This document shows positions 1 through 8,834 of a DNA stretch of 64,000 nt, piece after piece. The notes below the pieces were generated by a model. That model saw only the letters and a list, made by a program, of their open reading frames with translations. It was not told the origin of the DNA and searched no databases. Position 1 is the stretch's first letter; each line of letters opens with the position of its first letter. The stretch comes from Parapedobacter soli (GTDB lineage: Bacteria; Bacteroidota; Bacteroidia; Sphingobacteriales; Sphingobacteriaceae). Where the stretch lies: the NCBI RefSeq assembly GCF_025460835.1, contig NZ_JAMXAY010000013.1, positions 37,546-101,545 of the forward strand. The letters are read 5' to 3'. The translations under genes and the position numbers were made by a program.

Positions 1-36
1 TGATCCTAAAAGTTTGGTTCACAGATTTTTATTGAT

Positions 37-68
37 AAAAAAAAGAGACAACTACTGTGTAGTGTCTC
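37..68 (-). terminator. Host intrinsic terminator left of attL
   Basis: On the minus strand a stem of two 5-bp blocks (GAGAC/GTCTC and ACTAC/GTAGT, one bulged A, TGT loop) is followed by a run of eight T. It sits just outside attL, where the DNA downstream of the tRNA-Lys gene would have been before integration. It is therefore probably the original terminator of that tRNA, now separated from it by the prophage. Confidence 0.6.
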
Positions 69-73
69 CTTAA

Positions 74-88
74 GTGACCCCGGAGAGG
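74..88. other. attL core of the prophage
   Basis: GTGACCCCGGAGAGG is identical to 57150-57164, which is the acceptor and T-arm 3' end of tRNA-Lys plus one flanking base. The next bases diverge but stay similar, so the true core could be slightly longer. The integrase starts 163 bp to the right, as expected for a tRNA-directed prophage end. Confidence 0.85.
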
Positions 89-215
89 TCTAATTCATAC
101 TCATCATCGGAAAACAAGGAGTAATACAGTACTCAAAAGTCGCCCGTATAAACCATACTGCATCATTTTTTAGTCATACCCAAAAATACTATCCAATACT
201 GTGTCGTAATATTTC

Positions 216-232
216 CGCACAATTCCCGCACA
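216..232. repeat. Integrase arm-type site, left copy
   Basis: CGCACAATTCCCGCACA matches 57087-57103 at 16 of 17 positions, in the same orientation. Each copy itself holds two CGCACA half-sites. The two copies sit just inside the two prophage ends, so in the excised circle they would flank the attP core, which is the geometry of tyrosine-integrase arm sites. The role is inferred from position and repetition. Confidence 0.6.
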
Positions 233-250
233 AGATATTATATTTGAGCC

Positions 251-1555
251 ATGGCTTTGAAATACTCCGTCCGATTCGTACTCATGCAGACAAGGATAAA
301 AAATAAACCCACATCTCTTCGATGCTTTGTCAGGTTCAACAACTGCCGATCCCCGTTCACCACCGATGTGAAGGTTGAGCCAAGATATTTCAATGTGAAA
401 AAGCAGCAGGCTGATGTCACGGCTAGGTTCGACGGCAGCAAAATAAACGAACGTTTATCGCAGATAGAAGCATTTATCAAATCAAGGTTTGACACAATGG
501 TGGACTATCCTGATCCGGTGCGATTTAGTGAAATATGTAAGCAATACACGAAGTCCGGTGAAATTTTCATTCCTGACGAGACAAAAAGGGATATCCCGAA
601 AACACTCATTGCGTATATCGAACACCTCGCTTCGGAGAGCCGATCGGGCGCCAGAAAGATAGCGAAAGGACCACGTAAGGGCCAAAAGTACAAACCGGAC
701 ACCATCAAACCATACGATAGCACAGTATACGTTCTTAAACAGTTTGCAAAGCATGAACGAACAGAAGATTATCCGTTCAAATTGGTAGACAGTGATTTCT
801 ACAAACGGTTTTCAGCTTACTTCTATGATGTGTTGGGACATTCAGTCGGCTATTTCTCTACGATGATTAAGGTCATTAAGCTTGCGATGAATGAATCCGG
901 GGCAGACAAGCTGCATAATTACCAAGGTCATAATTCTCGCGAATTCATAAAGCCAGGGTATGAGGCTGACACCGTATCCCTCGATCTGGATCAACTGAAA
1001 AGACTACAAAACCACATATTTGAAACAGATCAGAAAGAGTATGAGAATGCCCGTGATCTATTTCTTGTGGGATGCTGGACCGGTCTGCGATTTGAAGACT
1101 TCAACTCTATCAGGAAGCAAGATATACAAGATGATTTTATCCGCGTCCGAACAGACAAAACCGAGGCCCGGGTATCAATACCTTATCACCCGATGCTCCG
1201 GAAGGTGTTCCTTAAATATGATGGTGGTCCACCACCATCGATGCATATCAACGACCTCAATGCACAAATTAAGGTCGCGTGCAGGCTTGCTGGATTAAAA
1301 CAACCTTACACAATCCGCAGGAACAAAAAGGGCGTTGATACCCTTGAAACCCATCCGCTGTACAAATTGATATCTACCCATACCGCCCGTCGGTCTTTTG
1401 CGTCTAATATGTTCCGATTAGGAATACCGTCTCTTTTAATCATGGCAATCACCGGTCACAAGACCGAAAAATCATTCTTGAAATACATTCGGGTCGGAGA
1501 AGAAGAGAAATCGCGGATGATGGCTGAACGGTGGAAGGAGATTAAATGGGAATAA
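251..1555 (+). CDS. int: Tyrosine integrase
   Basis: Site-specific recombinase that inserts and excises the element at tRNA-Lys. The 434 residues have the usual order for Bacteroidota phage integrases: an arm-binding domain (about 5-75), a SAM-like core-binding domain (about 95-215) and a catalytic domain (about 240-430). The active site is complete: R280 in GLRFEDF, H377 and R380 in HTARR, H403 in GHKTEKS, and nucleophile Y412. It is the first gene inside attL, and the left arm-type site ends less than 20 bp before its ATG, so integrase binding there could also autoregulate it. No excisionase is adjacent; the HTH protein at 52745 is the best candidate in the window. Confidence 0.97.
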   Translation: MALKYSVRFVLMQTRIKNKPTSLRCFVRFNNCRSPFTTDVKVEPRYFNVKKQQADVTARFDGSKINERLSQIEAFIKSRFDTMVDYPDPVRFSEICKQYTKSGEIFIPDETKRDIPKTLIAYIEHLASESRSGARKIAKGPRKGQKYKPDTIKPYDSTVYVLKQFAKHERTEDYPFKLVDSDFYKRFSAYFYDVLGHSVGYFSTMIKVIKLAMNESGADKLHNYQGHNSREFIKPGYEADTVSLDLDQLKRLQNHIFETDQKEYENARDLFLVGCWTGLRFEDFNSIRKQDIQDDFIRVRTDKTEARVSIPYHPMLRKVFLKYDGGPPPSMHINDLNAQIKVACRLAGLKQPYTIRRNKKGVDTLETHPLYKLISTHTARRSFASNMFRLGIPSLLIMAITGHKTEKSFLKYIRVGEEEKSRMMAERWKEIKWE

Positions 1556-1679
1556 AAAATCACAATGCGGTAGAATGGATATCAATGCTTACCATCCCTG
1601 TGTAGTATTTATGCTACATTCTAAAGATTAGAAACAAAAAAAAGCAATTTTTTTTTATTTTCGTAAAAAATAATAAGTT

Positions 1680-2111
1680 ATGAAAATTATGCAATCTTTT
1701 CTACTCGCAGCCTTCTTGATGGTTAGCTTTTCGGGGTTCTCACAATACAAGAAGGACGGAACGCCTGATATGAGATACCGATCGAACAAATCGGTGTACG
1801 GCGGATCATACTACAGTCCGACGCCATCATATACGAATCCGTCGGTAAGGTCCCAAAGCGGCTACTATCGCTCAAATGGAACTTATGTGCAACCACACAT
1901 GAAGACCAACACGAATACCACTAATCACGACAATTTCTCGACACAAGGAAATTATAATTATTTTAATGGCACAACAGGATCTCGTGCCCGCGACTATTCA
2001 CCAGAAGCTTACAATTATGGATCGGGTAAGACCATCTACCAAGGCCCGAAAGGCGGCCAGTATTATTATAATAAAAACGGAAATAAAACCTACGTACCAA
2101 AGCGTTATTAA
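1680..2111 (+). CDS. Small secreted protein, possible lysogenic-conversion gene
   Basis: 143 residues with a clear signal peptide (hydrophobic residues 4-18, cleavage likely after GFSQ). The mature part is rich in Tyr, Ser, Asn and Gly. It ends in GPKGGQYYYNKNGNKTYVPK, which resembles the short GPxGGxYYxNxxGxKxYV motif of small adaptor-like domains. It lies alone between integrase and a strong terminator, on the opposite strand from the late genes, so it probably has its own promoter and is expressed from the lysogen. No function can be assigned; an exported or surface role is inferred from the signal peptide. Confidence 0.75.
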   Translation: MKIMQSFLLAAFLMVSFSGFSQYKKDGTPDMRYRSNKSVYGGSYYSPTPSYTNPSVRSQSGYYRSNGTYVQPHMKTNTNTTNHDNFSTQGNYNYFNGTTGSRARDYSPEAYNYGSGKTIYQGPKGGQYYYNKNGNKTYVPKRY

Positions 2112-2127
2112 AAACTTCTAATAATTG

Positions 2128-2153
2128 AGCCCCGGAAGTGCCGGGGCTTTTTT
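2128..2153 (+). terminator. Intrinsic terminator after the secreted-protein gene
   Basis: Perfect 8-bp stem AGCCCCGG/CCGGGGCT with loop AAGTG, followed by six T. It lies 16 bp after the stop codon and ends the rightward integrase-side transcripts. Confidence 0.9.
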
Positions 2154-2205
2154 GTGCACTTAGCAACCCCAACGATGTCTAAAGTGCCTGTACTACGAGC
2201 GGGCC

Positions 2206-2228
2206 ACCCCGGTACACCAAGCCGGGGT
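2206..2228. repeat. Inverted repeat at the end of the late operon
   Basis: ACCCCGG and CCGGGGT form a 7-bp stem with a 9-base loop, followed on the plus strand by TTATTTATA. On the minus strand it lies directly after the last late gene but lacks a T-run, so termination is uncertain. A hairpin of the same design with the same TTATTTATA flank occurs at 23577-23602, at the other end of the late gene block. Confidence 0.4.
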
Positions 2229-2231
2229 TAT

Positions 2232-2486
2232 TTATAAACCATGTTTCTTCCTGGCCAGATCAAAGCATTCAAAAAGCACATCCATTAAATCTTTGGGCCA
2301 ATTAAGGACATAATTTCCACTTAATATCCATTGCCCCGTCGATTTGCGATAGAAGAAAATGTGATGTACACCGTGTTTATCCTGAAAGTATACATGTGTA
2401 TTACCTCCAAGGTTATCCATTGTATATGGTACTCGTTTTCGCTCCCCGAAATATTCGAATTCCAATACCCCACTGTAATCTTCCAT
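2232..2486 (-). CDS. Hypothetical phage protein
   Basis: 84 residues, no recognised family. Rich in aromatic and beta-prone residues (YFGERKRVPYTMD, VYFQDKHGVHHIFFY), so a small soluble beta fold is plausible. It is the last leftward gene, 51 bp downstream of the esterase gene. No signal peptide or membrane segment. It could belong to the late operon or be a separately expressed accessory gene. Confidence 0.55.
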   Translation of the reverse strand: MEDYSGVLEFEYFGERKRVPYTMDNLGGNTHVYFQDKHGVHHIFFYRKSTGQWILSGNYVLNWPKDLMDVLFECFDLARKKHGL

Positions 2487-2537
2487 GCTAACAAAGTTAG
2501 CTAATCAACCCATACAACTCCAAACAATTGTTCTTCT

Positions 2538-3971
2538 CTACAAACTATGGCTCAACAACCAGTCATAGATGCTTTGGTCAAATGGGTCGTAGTTGCTATC
2601 TACCATTGGACCCATGCCTGTGCTGTTGAAGACTTTTTGAGGGTACTGATGTAGGAAGTCGTTGAATTGAGTAAACTTGGCAATACCGGGGTTTATTGAA
2701 TTCAATTCAGCCACACCATCTAGTATGTTTTGCAATGTGTAGGGAGAACCTCCCCAACTCACGCTTTCACCAGAATTTCTAAATGTCCATGTTGGTACCG
2801 CCGCTATTTTGTCAATATCGAAGTGCGCCTCATAATCAGGGTCGGCATTATCCCCCCATACAGCTGGGTCGTACGACATGGCTACTCCTGCCGCAACCTG
2901 TCTCGTGGTTGCCGCACTTATCCCAATACCCACTCCTGAGGCTCCATCTGAATATCCTATAAGGTACACCCTATCAGGGTCTACATTGTAGTTTGCGAGG
3001 ACATAAGTAATAAAATCCGTGAGATTCTGTCCGCTATCATACCAGTACACATTTGTCGCAATCTGGGGAGAAAATGCATAAGCATCCTGCTTGAAGTTAC
3101 CCATCGCCACCGACCAGTTTGGTCCATACTTCATTGCATTGGGCAGTTGTGTGGTTCCGTTACCACGCTCTCCTGAACCGTGCAGAAATATAAATGCAGG
3201 CTTCGGGGTGCTTGTATCAGCCGGTATGTACTCCACAAATGGCAGCGGTGACGCTGTAGTTCCAGCTTCTCTAAGCGTTTGAACACCATCTATCACCACA
3301 TCATATTCCCTAACCACAAAGTAACTCAATGAATTGATATTTACAGAACCAGCGCGCGTGATGACTATCTTTATCTGTCCGCCCTGTGATTTCATTTCAT
3401 CGAGACGTATCTGCTCCAAGTCATCAAAATCGTAGGATTCTGGCGTAGATGCAGCACTGTCTCCTGAAATTACAAACCTGTTACCCGCTTCTGTACCCAT
3501 CCTATAATATGCAGAAGTGATTATATCTCCCATGCTTCTCCCCGGCTCGTGGTTTACAAGCTGGATCTGATAACGTTTACTATCATCCAGTCCTGTGAAA
3601 ACCAGCGAATAGGCGTTGTTTGACCACCATCTATGCCTGTATAGGTTGGAATCAGGAGTGGACGGTGGATTGGAATCGTTAGTCGCCCCTTTCAGCTGGT
3701 TAGAATCGGTAACCGTTAGAGTAACTCCTGAAATAGATGAACCGTTTGTATCCACGATAGAGCTGGTCACGAATGGGTTTGGGATATTGCCGTTGTCCAG
3801 CACCGGCCGCAAAACATTCGCCCTGGCAACCGCATCACCCGTAGCCCCATCATAAGACAGGTTAAACCTTGCCTCCCAGTTGAAATCTTGAACAGGGGGT
3901 AATTCTTTCTCCCATACCAGTGTATCGCCGATGTAGCGCCGCGTTACCTCCTGATTTTCTATAAATCTCAT
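2538..3971 (-). CDS. Tail-associated esterase (alpha/beta hydrolase)
   Basis: 477-aa structural protein with an enzymatic C-terminal half. The N-terminus (RFIENQEVTRRYIGDTLVWE) looks like a virion-attachment segment. From about 235 on there is an alpha/beta hydrolase of the CE1/PHB-depolymerase type: oxyanion loop HGSGERG (H264), nucleophile elbow GYSDG (S341) and a candidate catalytic His at 441 (FLHQYP). Such domains remove acyl groups from polysaccharide; here it would act on surface glycan at adsorption. The substrate is not readable from sequence. It overlaps the preceding gene by 4 bp, so the two are translationally coupled. Confidence 0.75.
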   Translation of the reverse strand: MRFIENQEVTRRYIGDTLVWEKELPPVQDFNWEARFNLSYDGATGDAVARANVLRPVLDNGNIPNPFVTSSIVDTNGSSISGVTLTVTDSNQLKGATNDSNPPSTPDSNLYRHRWWSNNAYSLVFTGLDDSKRYQIQLVNHEPGRSMGDIITSAYYRMGTEAGNRFVISGDSAASTPESYDFDDLEQIRLDEMKSQGGQIKIVITRAGSVNINSLSYFVVREYDVVIDGVQTLREAGTTASPLPFVEYIPADTSTPKPAFIFLHGSGERGNGTTQLPNAMKYGPNWSVAMGNFKQDAYAFSPQIATNVYWYDSGQNLTDFITYVLANYNVDPDRVYLIGYSDGASGVGIGISAATTRQVAAGVAMSYDPAVWGDNADPDYEAHFDIDKIAAVPTWTFRNSGESVSWGGSPYTLQNILDGVAELNSINPGIAKFTQFNDFLHQYPQKVFNSTGMGPMVDSNYDPFDQSIYDWLLSHSL

Positions 3972-4900
3972 ACCGTTGGATATTGGTTAATGATAGCGTA
4001 TTCTGTATATGGGTCCTTGACAGCAAGTGCCTCGTAGTCTGCCTGCGTGATAGGGAGGTAGTTCTTAATGGGCCAGCCCTTACCCTCTTCCTGCTTGCTT
4101 TCAACCATAGCAGCGATTGCGGCGGGCTGAACAGCCGTATTAGCCAATGTTCCCTGTGCAGCAGTGGCATACCGTCCGTCAGCTTCCGACTTGTTGTAAT
4201 AGTTGCTTAAATCGACGGTCGTGCCCAGCGGGTCCCATTCGGTTCCGGTCCATGCATAGTTCATGTCGGTATCGAGCAGGTTATACACGTCGCCTGCCGT
4301 CAGATCATCTGTTGGTAATGCCACATAATTTGCTACCGATCCCTTGAATTTGTAAATGCCGGCTACCTTGCTATCCGTGTAGTTCTTTGCCGCCAGCTCG
4401 GCCGCAGCAGCACTACCAGATGCATCAAAGTCCCCGGCCGGGCGGGTCGATGCCGAGCCAAGCCCAATGGCTGCCCGGGCAGCTGCGGCCGTTGCCCCGA
4501 CGGCCATGAATTCGGGCTTTTCATCGATGTCATCCCACGTCGGATTTGAGAAATTGGAAGACACGATCGGATTGCTCGGATCCGTGTCGTCAATATCGAT
4601 GCCCGGCCCCGGTTGAATCGATTGCAGCCCCGCGCCGCTGCCCCCACCTACGCTAAAACAATTGGTTTCTATCCAATTCTGCAAATCTTCAGCGCTCCCG
4701 AATGCTTCCCCGTTTCCGGTTACCTCATTATAACGGAACGCTATCTCGCCCATTTCCGTCACCAGCCTCGTGCCGCTGGCAAAGGGAATCTGACCTTTGA
4801 TGCGCGATTTAACGATGTTCCATTTAAACGTTTCCGTTTCGATCGTGACCGTCTTGGCGGTCGTAGTGATTGTTATCATGATATTATTATTTGATGTCAA
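3968..4900 (-). CDS. Tail fibre or baseplate-associated structural protein
   Basis: 310 residues with a Gly-rich linker (GGGSGAGL, about 85-92) followed by PGPGIDIDDTDPSNPIV, a phrase common in phage fibre proteins. A later DGRYATAAQGTLANTAV stretch is also fibre-like. The likely start is MITITTT, a few residues after the longest possible start. It is coupled to the esterase gene downstream and overlaps the gene upstream, so it may form the shaft that carries the esterase. Assignment rests on composition and position. Confidence 0.6.
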   Translation of the reverse strand: MTSNNNIMITITTTAKTVTIETETFKWNIVKSRIKGQIPFASGTRLVTEMGEIAFRYNEVTGNGEAFGSAEDLQNWIETNCFSVGGGSGAGLQSIQPGPGIDIDDTDPSNPIVSSNFSNPTWDDIDEKPEFMAVGATAAAARAAIGLGSASTRPAGDFDASGSAAAAELAAKNYTDSKVAGIYKFKGSVANYVALPTDDLTAGDVYNLLDTDMNYAWTGTEWDPLGTTVDLSNYYNKSEADGRYATAAQGTLANTAVQPAAIAAMVESKQEEGKGWPIKNYLPITQADYEALAVKDPYTEYAIINQYPTV

Positions 4901-5657
4901 CTATTTTATATCCACCCCGGAAAGCCGGATACCAGTTACCGCTTTCGAAATCATGCAGGTAGTTTCCCTGTAGCCTCAACCTGCCGATGTCCAAGGACAC
5001 ACCCCCTCCCATCAGCACATCGCCCCGGTAGTACTCCCCCACGGCCATCACCGCTATTCCCGTATTACGCTCCGGCGGCTCAATTCTAATGTGCTTCAAT
5101 CCCATGATGGTGGCGTTGGGGTCGTTCGGCCAGAACCTGCCGTAAGTCCGGCGCTTTGCCAGCAGCCATTTGCGCTCACTGTACCACATCCAGTTCAGCT
5201 CCATGTTGTAGGTGTGGTTGAGCAGCGGCGGACGGTCTCCCAGCGGCTTTATGACGTCCACGGTGAGCCACTTGTCCTTGTAGTTGAAGCTGGTGTCGGT
5301 CTCGGACATCACGAGCTGCAGTCGCTTTATCTCGGCACGGGCTTGGGTGTAGCTTTGCAGCACGCGGTTCCTCACGCCCCGTTCGTCATGCAGTAGCCTC
5401 ATTATGCTGTCAATGATGCCTGCACTATCGGTAGCTTGGTTAACCCCCGCCTGTGTAAGCACATGCTCGGTTTCCTCCATTATCACCGCTTCAAGCCCCT
5501 TTTCATCAACCTTTCGGCTGATGATCTCGGCCTCTACCTTCACATTCTCTTTTGCCTGCCTCTCGATAGGCGATTCTGCTTGTGGTGGGTTTCGGAATAT
5601 CCACCACGCGGCGCAAGCAAGCAACGCTAGTAGAATCAGAATGATTGAATTTTTCAT
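4887..5657 (-). CDS. Membrane-anchored lysis-region protein
   Basis: 256 residues with one N-terminal membrane segment (about 4-20) and a charged, probably helical periplasmic part (about 25-130) followed by a basic aromatic segment and a beta-rich C-terminus. It directly follows the endolysin and a second small membrane protein. Spanin-like proteins occupy this place in many phages, but 256 residues is long for one and no spanin family is recognised. A tail-region membrane protein is the alternative. Confidence 0.55.
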   Translation of the reverse strand: MKNSIILILLALLACAAWWIFRNPPQAESPIERQAKENVKVEAEIISRKVDEKGLEAVIMEETEHVLTQAGVNQATDSAGIIDSIMRLLHDERGVRNRVLQSYTQARAEIKRLQLVMSETDTSFNYKDKWLTVDVIKPLGDRPPLLNHTYNMELNWMWYSERKWLLAKRRTYGRFWPNDPNATIMGLKHIRIEPPERNTGIAVMAVGEYYRGDVLMGGGVSLDIGRLRLQGNYLHDFESGNWYPAFRGGYKIVDIK

Positions 5658-5938
5658 TATTTGCCTCCTTTCTGTGCCAGCGAATCCGCCAGCTTTGTAT
5701 TGGCCCCCCTCAATGCCATTATGGTTGTCGTGTAGGAATCAACCTGCCTTTCCAGCTTCGTCACCCGCTCCCGCAGGTACATCACCTGCTCGATGCAGTC
5801 CGCGCTACGGTCGTCCGATGTGGAGAATAGCTTATTGATGAATGTTGTCAGTAGCGCTGTAACGATCATCACAAGAACCGCGAGTGGGTACTTGTTAATC
5901 GTGTTAGCTCTTTTGTCATCTATTACGTTGGGCGTCAT
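5657..5938 (-). CDS. Small membrane protein with coiled coil (spanin-like or holin-like)
   Basis: 93 residues: cytoplasmic N-terminus, one membrane segment (about 17-35, PLAVLVMIVTALLTTFI) and a C-terminal heptad-like helix (YLRERVTKLERQVDSYTTTI). One membrane segment plus an external coiled coil immediately after the endolysin gene suggests an inner-membrane spanin component. No family recognised. Confidence 0.6.
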   Translation of the reverse strand: MTPNVIDDKRANTINKYPLAVLVMIVTALLTTFINKLFSTSDDRSADCIEQVMYLRERVTKLERQVDSYTTTIMALRGANTKLADSLAQKGGK

Positions 5939-5942
5939 TTGC

Positions 5943-6593
5943 TTAGAATTTTTCGGATTTCCACTGAATTATTGCGCGCTCGAAGAATGCCGCCAGCTCG
6001 GCAATGTCCATTGCTCGATCAAGCCCGTTGACAATGCGCCGAGCATTATAGTAGTCGTAACCATCCTCCCGGTCGTAGTCAGCCAGCTTCTTGCCCGTGA
6101 ACCAGCTATCGCGCATACCGCGCACCGTTATGTCGGCGCTAACACTTGGCTCCAGCGCCTTGTCAGGATTACCCACGAGGTCGATGCCCAGCTTCTCCCC
6201 TGCCAGCTCGTAGTTCCTGCGTCCTGTCAACTGGATATCGCCCATCCCGCGGTACAGCCATCCATCATCCGTGCCGGGCCGATTACCGTTGCGCGACCCA
6301 TACACGTAGTTAGCCAGCTTCTGCGGCTGCCTGACATAAGGCAATGCGCTCGCGATCGTTGGGAAGCGGCTAGGCCATACCTGCATTAACCGCTCCGCTG
6401 ACGTGTAGTTAAGATTCTCTACGGTCGGTTGCATCTTGCCTCCCGTTTCGTGATAAACAGATGCAAGGATGTACGCGAGGTGGTACTTGCTTCCGATCGC
6501 GTGAATGAGCGCGGAATCAACGATCCGCTTGACGCCATCCACTTGGGATGACGTCCGGATCTTCGGCGCGATATGTTGCCAGAACTGGTTCAT
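5943..6593 (-). CDS. Endolysin, glycoside hydrolase family 19
   Basis: 216-aa peptidoglycan hydrolase of the GH19 (chitinase-like) fold. The catalytic glutamates can be read as E49 (SVYHETGG) and E68 (NLNYTSAERLM), followed by the conserved region RGMGDIQLTGRRNYE. There is no signal peptide, so it needs the holin-like protein encoded just upstream. Gene order holin, endolysin, two membrane proteins forms a compact lysis cassette. Confidence 0.9.
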   Translation of the reverse strand: MNQFWQHIAPKIRTSSQVDGVKRIVDSALIHAIGSKYHLAYILASVYHETGGKMQPTVENLNYTSAERLMQVWPSRFPTIASALPYVRQPQKLANYVYGSRNGNRPGTDDGWLYRGMGDIQLTGRRNYELAGEKLGIDLVGNPDKALEPSVSADITVRGMRDSWFTGKKLADYDREDGYDYYNARRIVNGLDRAMDIAELAAFFERAIIQWKSEKF

Positions 6594-6595
6594 GG

Positions 6596-6826
6596 CTACT
6601 TCTCGCTAAGTGCTTGGTCTGCCGTCGTGACCTTAGCCACGGCCGTAAGGACGAAGCCAGCAGTAGCCACGTAGCCCGCTACCTGCCGCACCTGTTCAGA
6701 CAGGGCAATGTTGTCGGGGGCCAGTACCAGTGCGGCCGAGATGGCCGTAAGAGTGGCGCCCAGCGCCATCGCCTTCTTCCAGAATTTCGGTGTCTCCGAG
6801 TTGAGACGTTGCCAGATTGTTTTCAT
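6596..6826 (-). CDS. Holin-like protein
   Basis: 76 residues with two hydrophobic segments (about 18-36 and 47-66) joined by a short polar turn, a basic N-terminus and a short charged tail. Two bases separate it from the endolysin gene. Size, topology and position fit a small class II holin; it could also be an inner-membrane component of another kind. Confidence 0.7.
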   Translation of the reverse strand: MKTIWQRLNSETPKFWKKAMALGATLTAISAALVLAPDNIALSEQVRQVAGYVATAGFVLTAVAKVTTADQALSEK

Positions 6827-6847
6827 GATTTATGTGGGATTAAATAG

Positions 6848-7255
6848 TTACTCCTTCACCAGCCACTTGCCCAGCACGCCAGCATCACGGTAGTCAAGTC
6901 CGCCGTCTCTGATCGCGTCTCGCTCGAACTCCTCGGTGGAGAAGATCCGGAGCTCTGCTATGGATACGGAGGATTCCTCATTCGCGATGGCGTCAAGGTC
7001 CGCAGTCAGCTCCTGGAACTTCGGATGCTCGGCCGTTACCGATTCGCCGGGCTTGATGCCGTGCTTTCCGAATACTTCGATCCGCTTCGCATTAGCTTCC
7101 GGCAATGCCCGGTCGATAATCTCGGTAAGCTTGACCGCACGCTTGACCGCTCCGTAGTCGGATGCCTTGAAGTTGCCCAGCTTGCCCGAAAGGAATTCGA
7201 GAAGGCCATATTGGGCCATTTCCGGTTTGGTTGCCTTAGCCTTCGCCATTGCCAC
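6848..7255 (-). CDS. Hypothetical phage protein
   Basis: 135 residues, mainly helical and charged, no recognised domain. Phrases such as EIIDRALPEANAKRIEVFGK suggest a soluble helical protein. It overlaps the upstream gene by 20 bp and precedes the lysis cassette. Confidence 0.6.
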   Translation of the reverse strand: MAMAKAKATKPEMAQYGLLEFLSGKLGNFKASDYGAVKRAVKLTEIIDRALPEANAKRIEVFGKHGIKPGESVTAEHPKFQELTADLDAIANEESSVSIAELRIFSTEEFERDAIRDGGLDYRDAGVLGKWLVKE

Positions 7256-7577
7256 CTCCTTCCTGCTCGCTGCCTTGGATGCTTTTCAGCACTTTGGTGA
7301 TCTTTGGCGACACCGCCGTAATGACCGCCTGAAGCTCGGGTGTGATTTCCTGCTCGACCGGGCCGTCCGGCGTATTGACCGGCCACGGGTTGTGGCTAAT
7401 CGTCTTGATGTCCGTGCCGGGCAGGAACACCTCGCCGTTGTTGTCGAGTGTGTCCTCGGTGTAGTTGACATGGACCGATCCGTTGGCATGGATCGACAGG
7501 TCGGTAAACCGCGCTACCCTGGGCAGCCCGGTGCGCTCGCATGCGGATATGGGAGCGGTGATGTTGATTTTAGACAT
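7236..7577 (-). CDS. Hypothetical structural-region protein
   Basis: 113 residues from MSKINITAPIS. I chose this ATG over one 39 bp upstream because it overlaps the stop codon of the 46-aa gene before it (ATGTCTAA), like other junctions here. The N-terminal part is beta-prone (LSIHANGSVHVNYTEDTL), followed by a helix and a Gly-rich tail. Function unknown. Confidence 0.6.
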   Translation of the reverse strand: MSKINITAPISACERTGLPRVARFTDLSIHANGSVHVNYTEDTLDNNGEVFLPGTDIKTISHNPWPVNTPDGPVEQEITPELQAVITAVSPKITKVLKSIQGSEQEGGGNGEG

Positions 7578-7710
7578 GTCTTGAATCTTTATTGATTTTC
7601 GATTTTCCTCCTCCATTTGAGGGGCTATTATTTACCTTTTTCTTGCCAACCACCTTGTAGATAGCAAGTGCGATTAATAGGACTACCGCTATTGTTATTG
7701 CTGTTTCCAT
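7570..7710 (-). CDS. Very small membrane protein
   Basis: 46 residues: an N-terminal membrane helix (TAITIAVVLLIALAIYKVV), a KKK stop-transfer cluster, then a polar Ser/Gly/Lys tail. It fills the gap between two late genes and its stop overlaps the next start. A lysis accessory role is possible from size and place only. Confidence 0.55.
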   Translation of the reverse strand: METAITIAVVLLIALAIYKVVGKKKVNNSPSNGGGKSKINKDSRHV

Positions 7711-7715
7711 GCTTA

Positions 7716-8816
7716 TTATAATGGGTCATCACACAGTCCGTTGGCCACTTCCACCCCGGCAGTAATCTGCACCCAAATCCTAGCCGGGCCGGTGCCCCTT
7801 GAGTAGAATCCGTTGGTTGCTAGCACCGTGAGCGACGGCCCGTCATAGTGCTTGTTATCCAAGTAGCTCCTGTACGTCGTTGCCGGTGCGCTGATTGCGC
7901 AAGCATTAGCGGCGTTATTGACGGCAAAGGCCACCCAGCTGAATAGCATGTAATTGGCTGGGTCGCCAGATGGCCATCCTCCCGGCACTGCGCTTCCGGA
8001 TTGTGTGACGTCGCCCGCACCCCCGGTTACACGGTACCAACGCCCTCCGGCGGTATCGACGTAGAATCCATCAGGCACTGGTGTAGATGCGCCTGAATCC
8101 GCGTAGAGCTTACCGCCTATCAATAGTTTCACGGTGTAGTACCTTGCTGTGAGGGTCGATGACGTCTCTGCTGCCGAAGCTGTGGTCGCGTGGTAATACA
8201 TATTGATCGTACCTGCCTGTACTGTGACTGTTCTGATGGTGGGGCTTAGAAATACTCCTTCCGGATTCTGATGGTATGACCGAACCTGAATAGTCTGCCC
8301 GAACTCCACGTAATCTGATATGTCCGTCACGGGGCTGGAAATAGTGGTATTCTGAGGAATATTCCCGAACTGGATGGTTGCCCAGCCCGCCCCCGAGTTA
8401 ATCTGGACGCCGTATATGCCATTATCGTAATACGCCGATTGGACGCTGAAAGCTTCTATAATAAAGGCCGACAAGCTGTGCTGTGAGATATTTGGCACCG
8501 CTGCGACCGTGCCCAGCGTATTCAGCCCCGCGTCATTAAACCACTGGATCATCTGTCCGGATGGGCCCCGCCCCCGGCCTGTCCAATGCCTTGCCGTGTT
8601 GTGCATGGCGTAGTTGTCACTGCCGATGGTGCAACCGCCGATGAAACCCGCTACGCCGTCCTTGGTGGTGTTAAGTAGGAAATCGAGGTAGAACCGCGAC
8701 TTTAAGACGGATTCGGTCGCATTCGGTATAGCGATGTCCGCTTTGACCGAGTTTGCATTGGTCGTGCCGTCGTGTAATTTTTCTGTTCTGTATGCACTAT
8801 TTGGCGCTGCGCACAT
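7716..8816 (-). CDS. Tail-associated structural protein
   Basis: 366 residues without a signal peptide, rich in Thr, Ser, Gly and aromatic residues. It directly follows the large tail-tip protein, 18 bp away. Segments such as GGAGDVTQSGSAVPGGWPSG resemble receptor-binding or fibre proteins. A distal tail role is inferred from gene order and composition; no domain is recognised. Confidence 0.55.
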   Translation of the reverse strand: MCAAPNSAYRTEKLHDGTTNANSVKADIAIPNATESVLKSRFYLDFLLNTTKDGVAGFIGGCTIGSDNYAMHNTARHWTGRGRGPSGQMIQWFNDAGLNTLGTVAAVPNISQHSLSAFIIEAFSVQSAYYDNGIYGVQINSGAGWATIQFGNIPQNTTISSPVTDISDYVEFGQTIQVRSYHQNPEGVFLSPTIRTVTVQAGTINMYYHATTASAAETSSTLTARYYTVKLLIGGKLYADSGASTPVPDGFYVDTAGGRWYRVTGGAGDVTQSGSAVPGGWPSGDPANYMLFSWVAFAVNNAANACAISAPATTYRSYLDNKHYDGPSLTVLATNGFYSRGTGPARIWVQITAGVEVANGLCDDPL

Positions 8817-8834
8817 ATTCTTTTCTCCTTTCTT

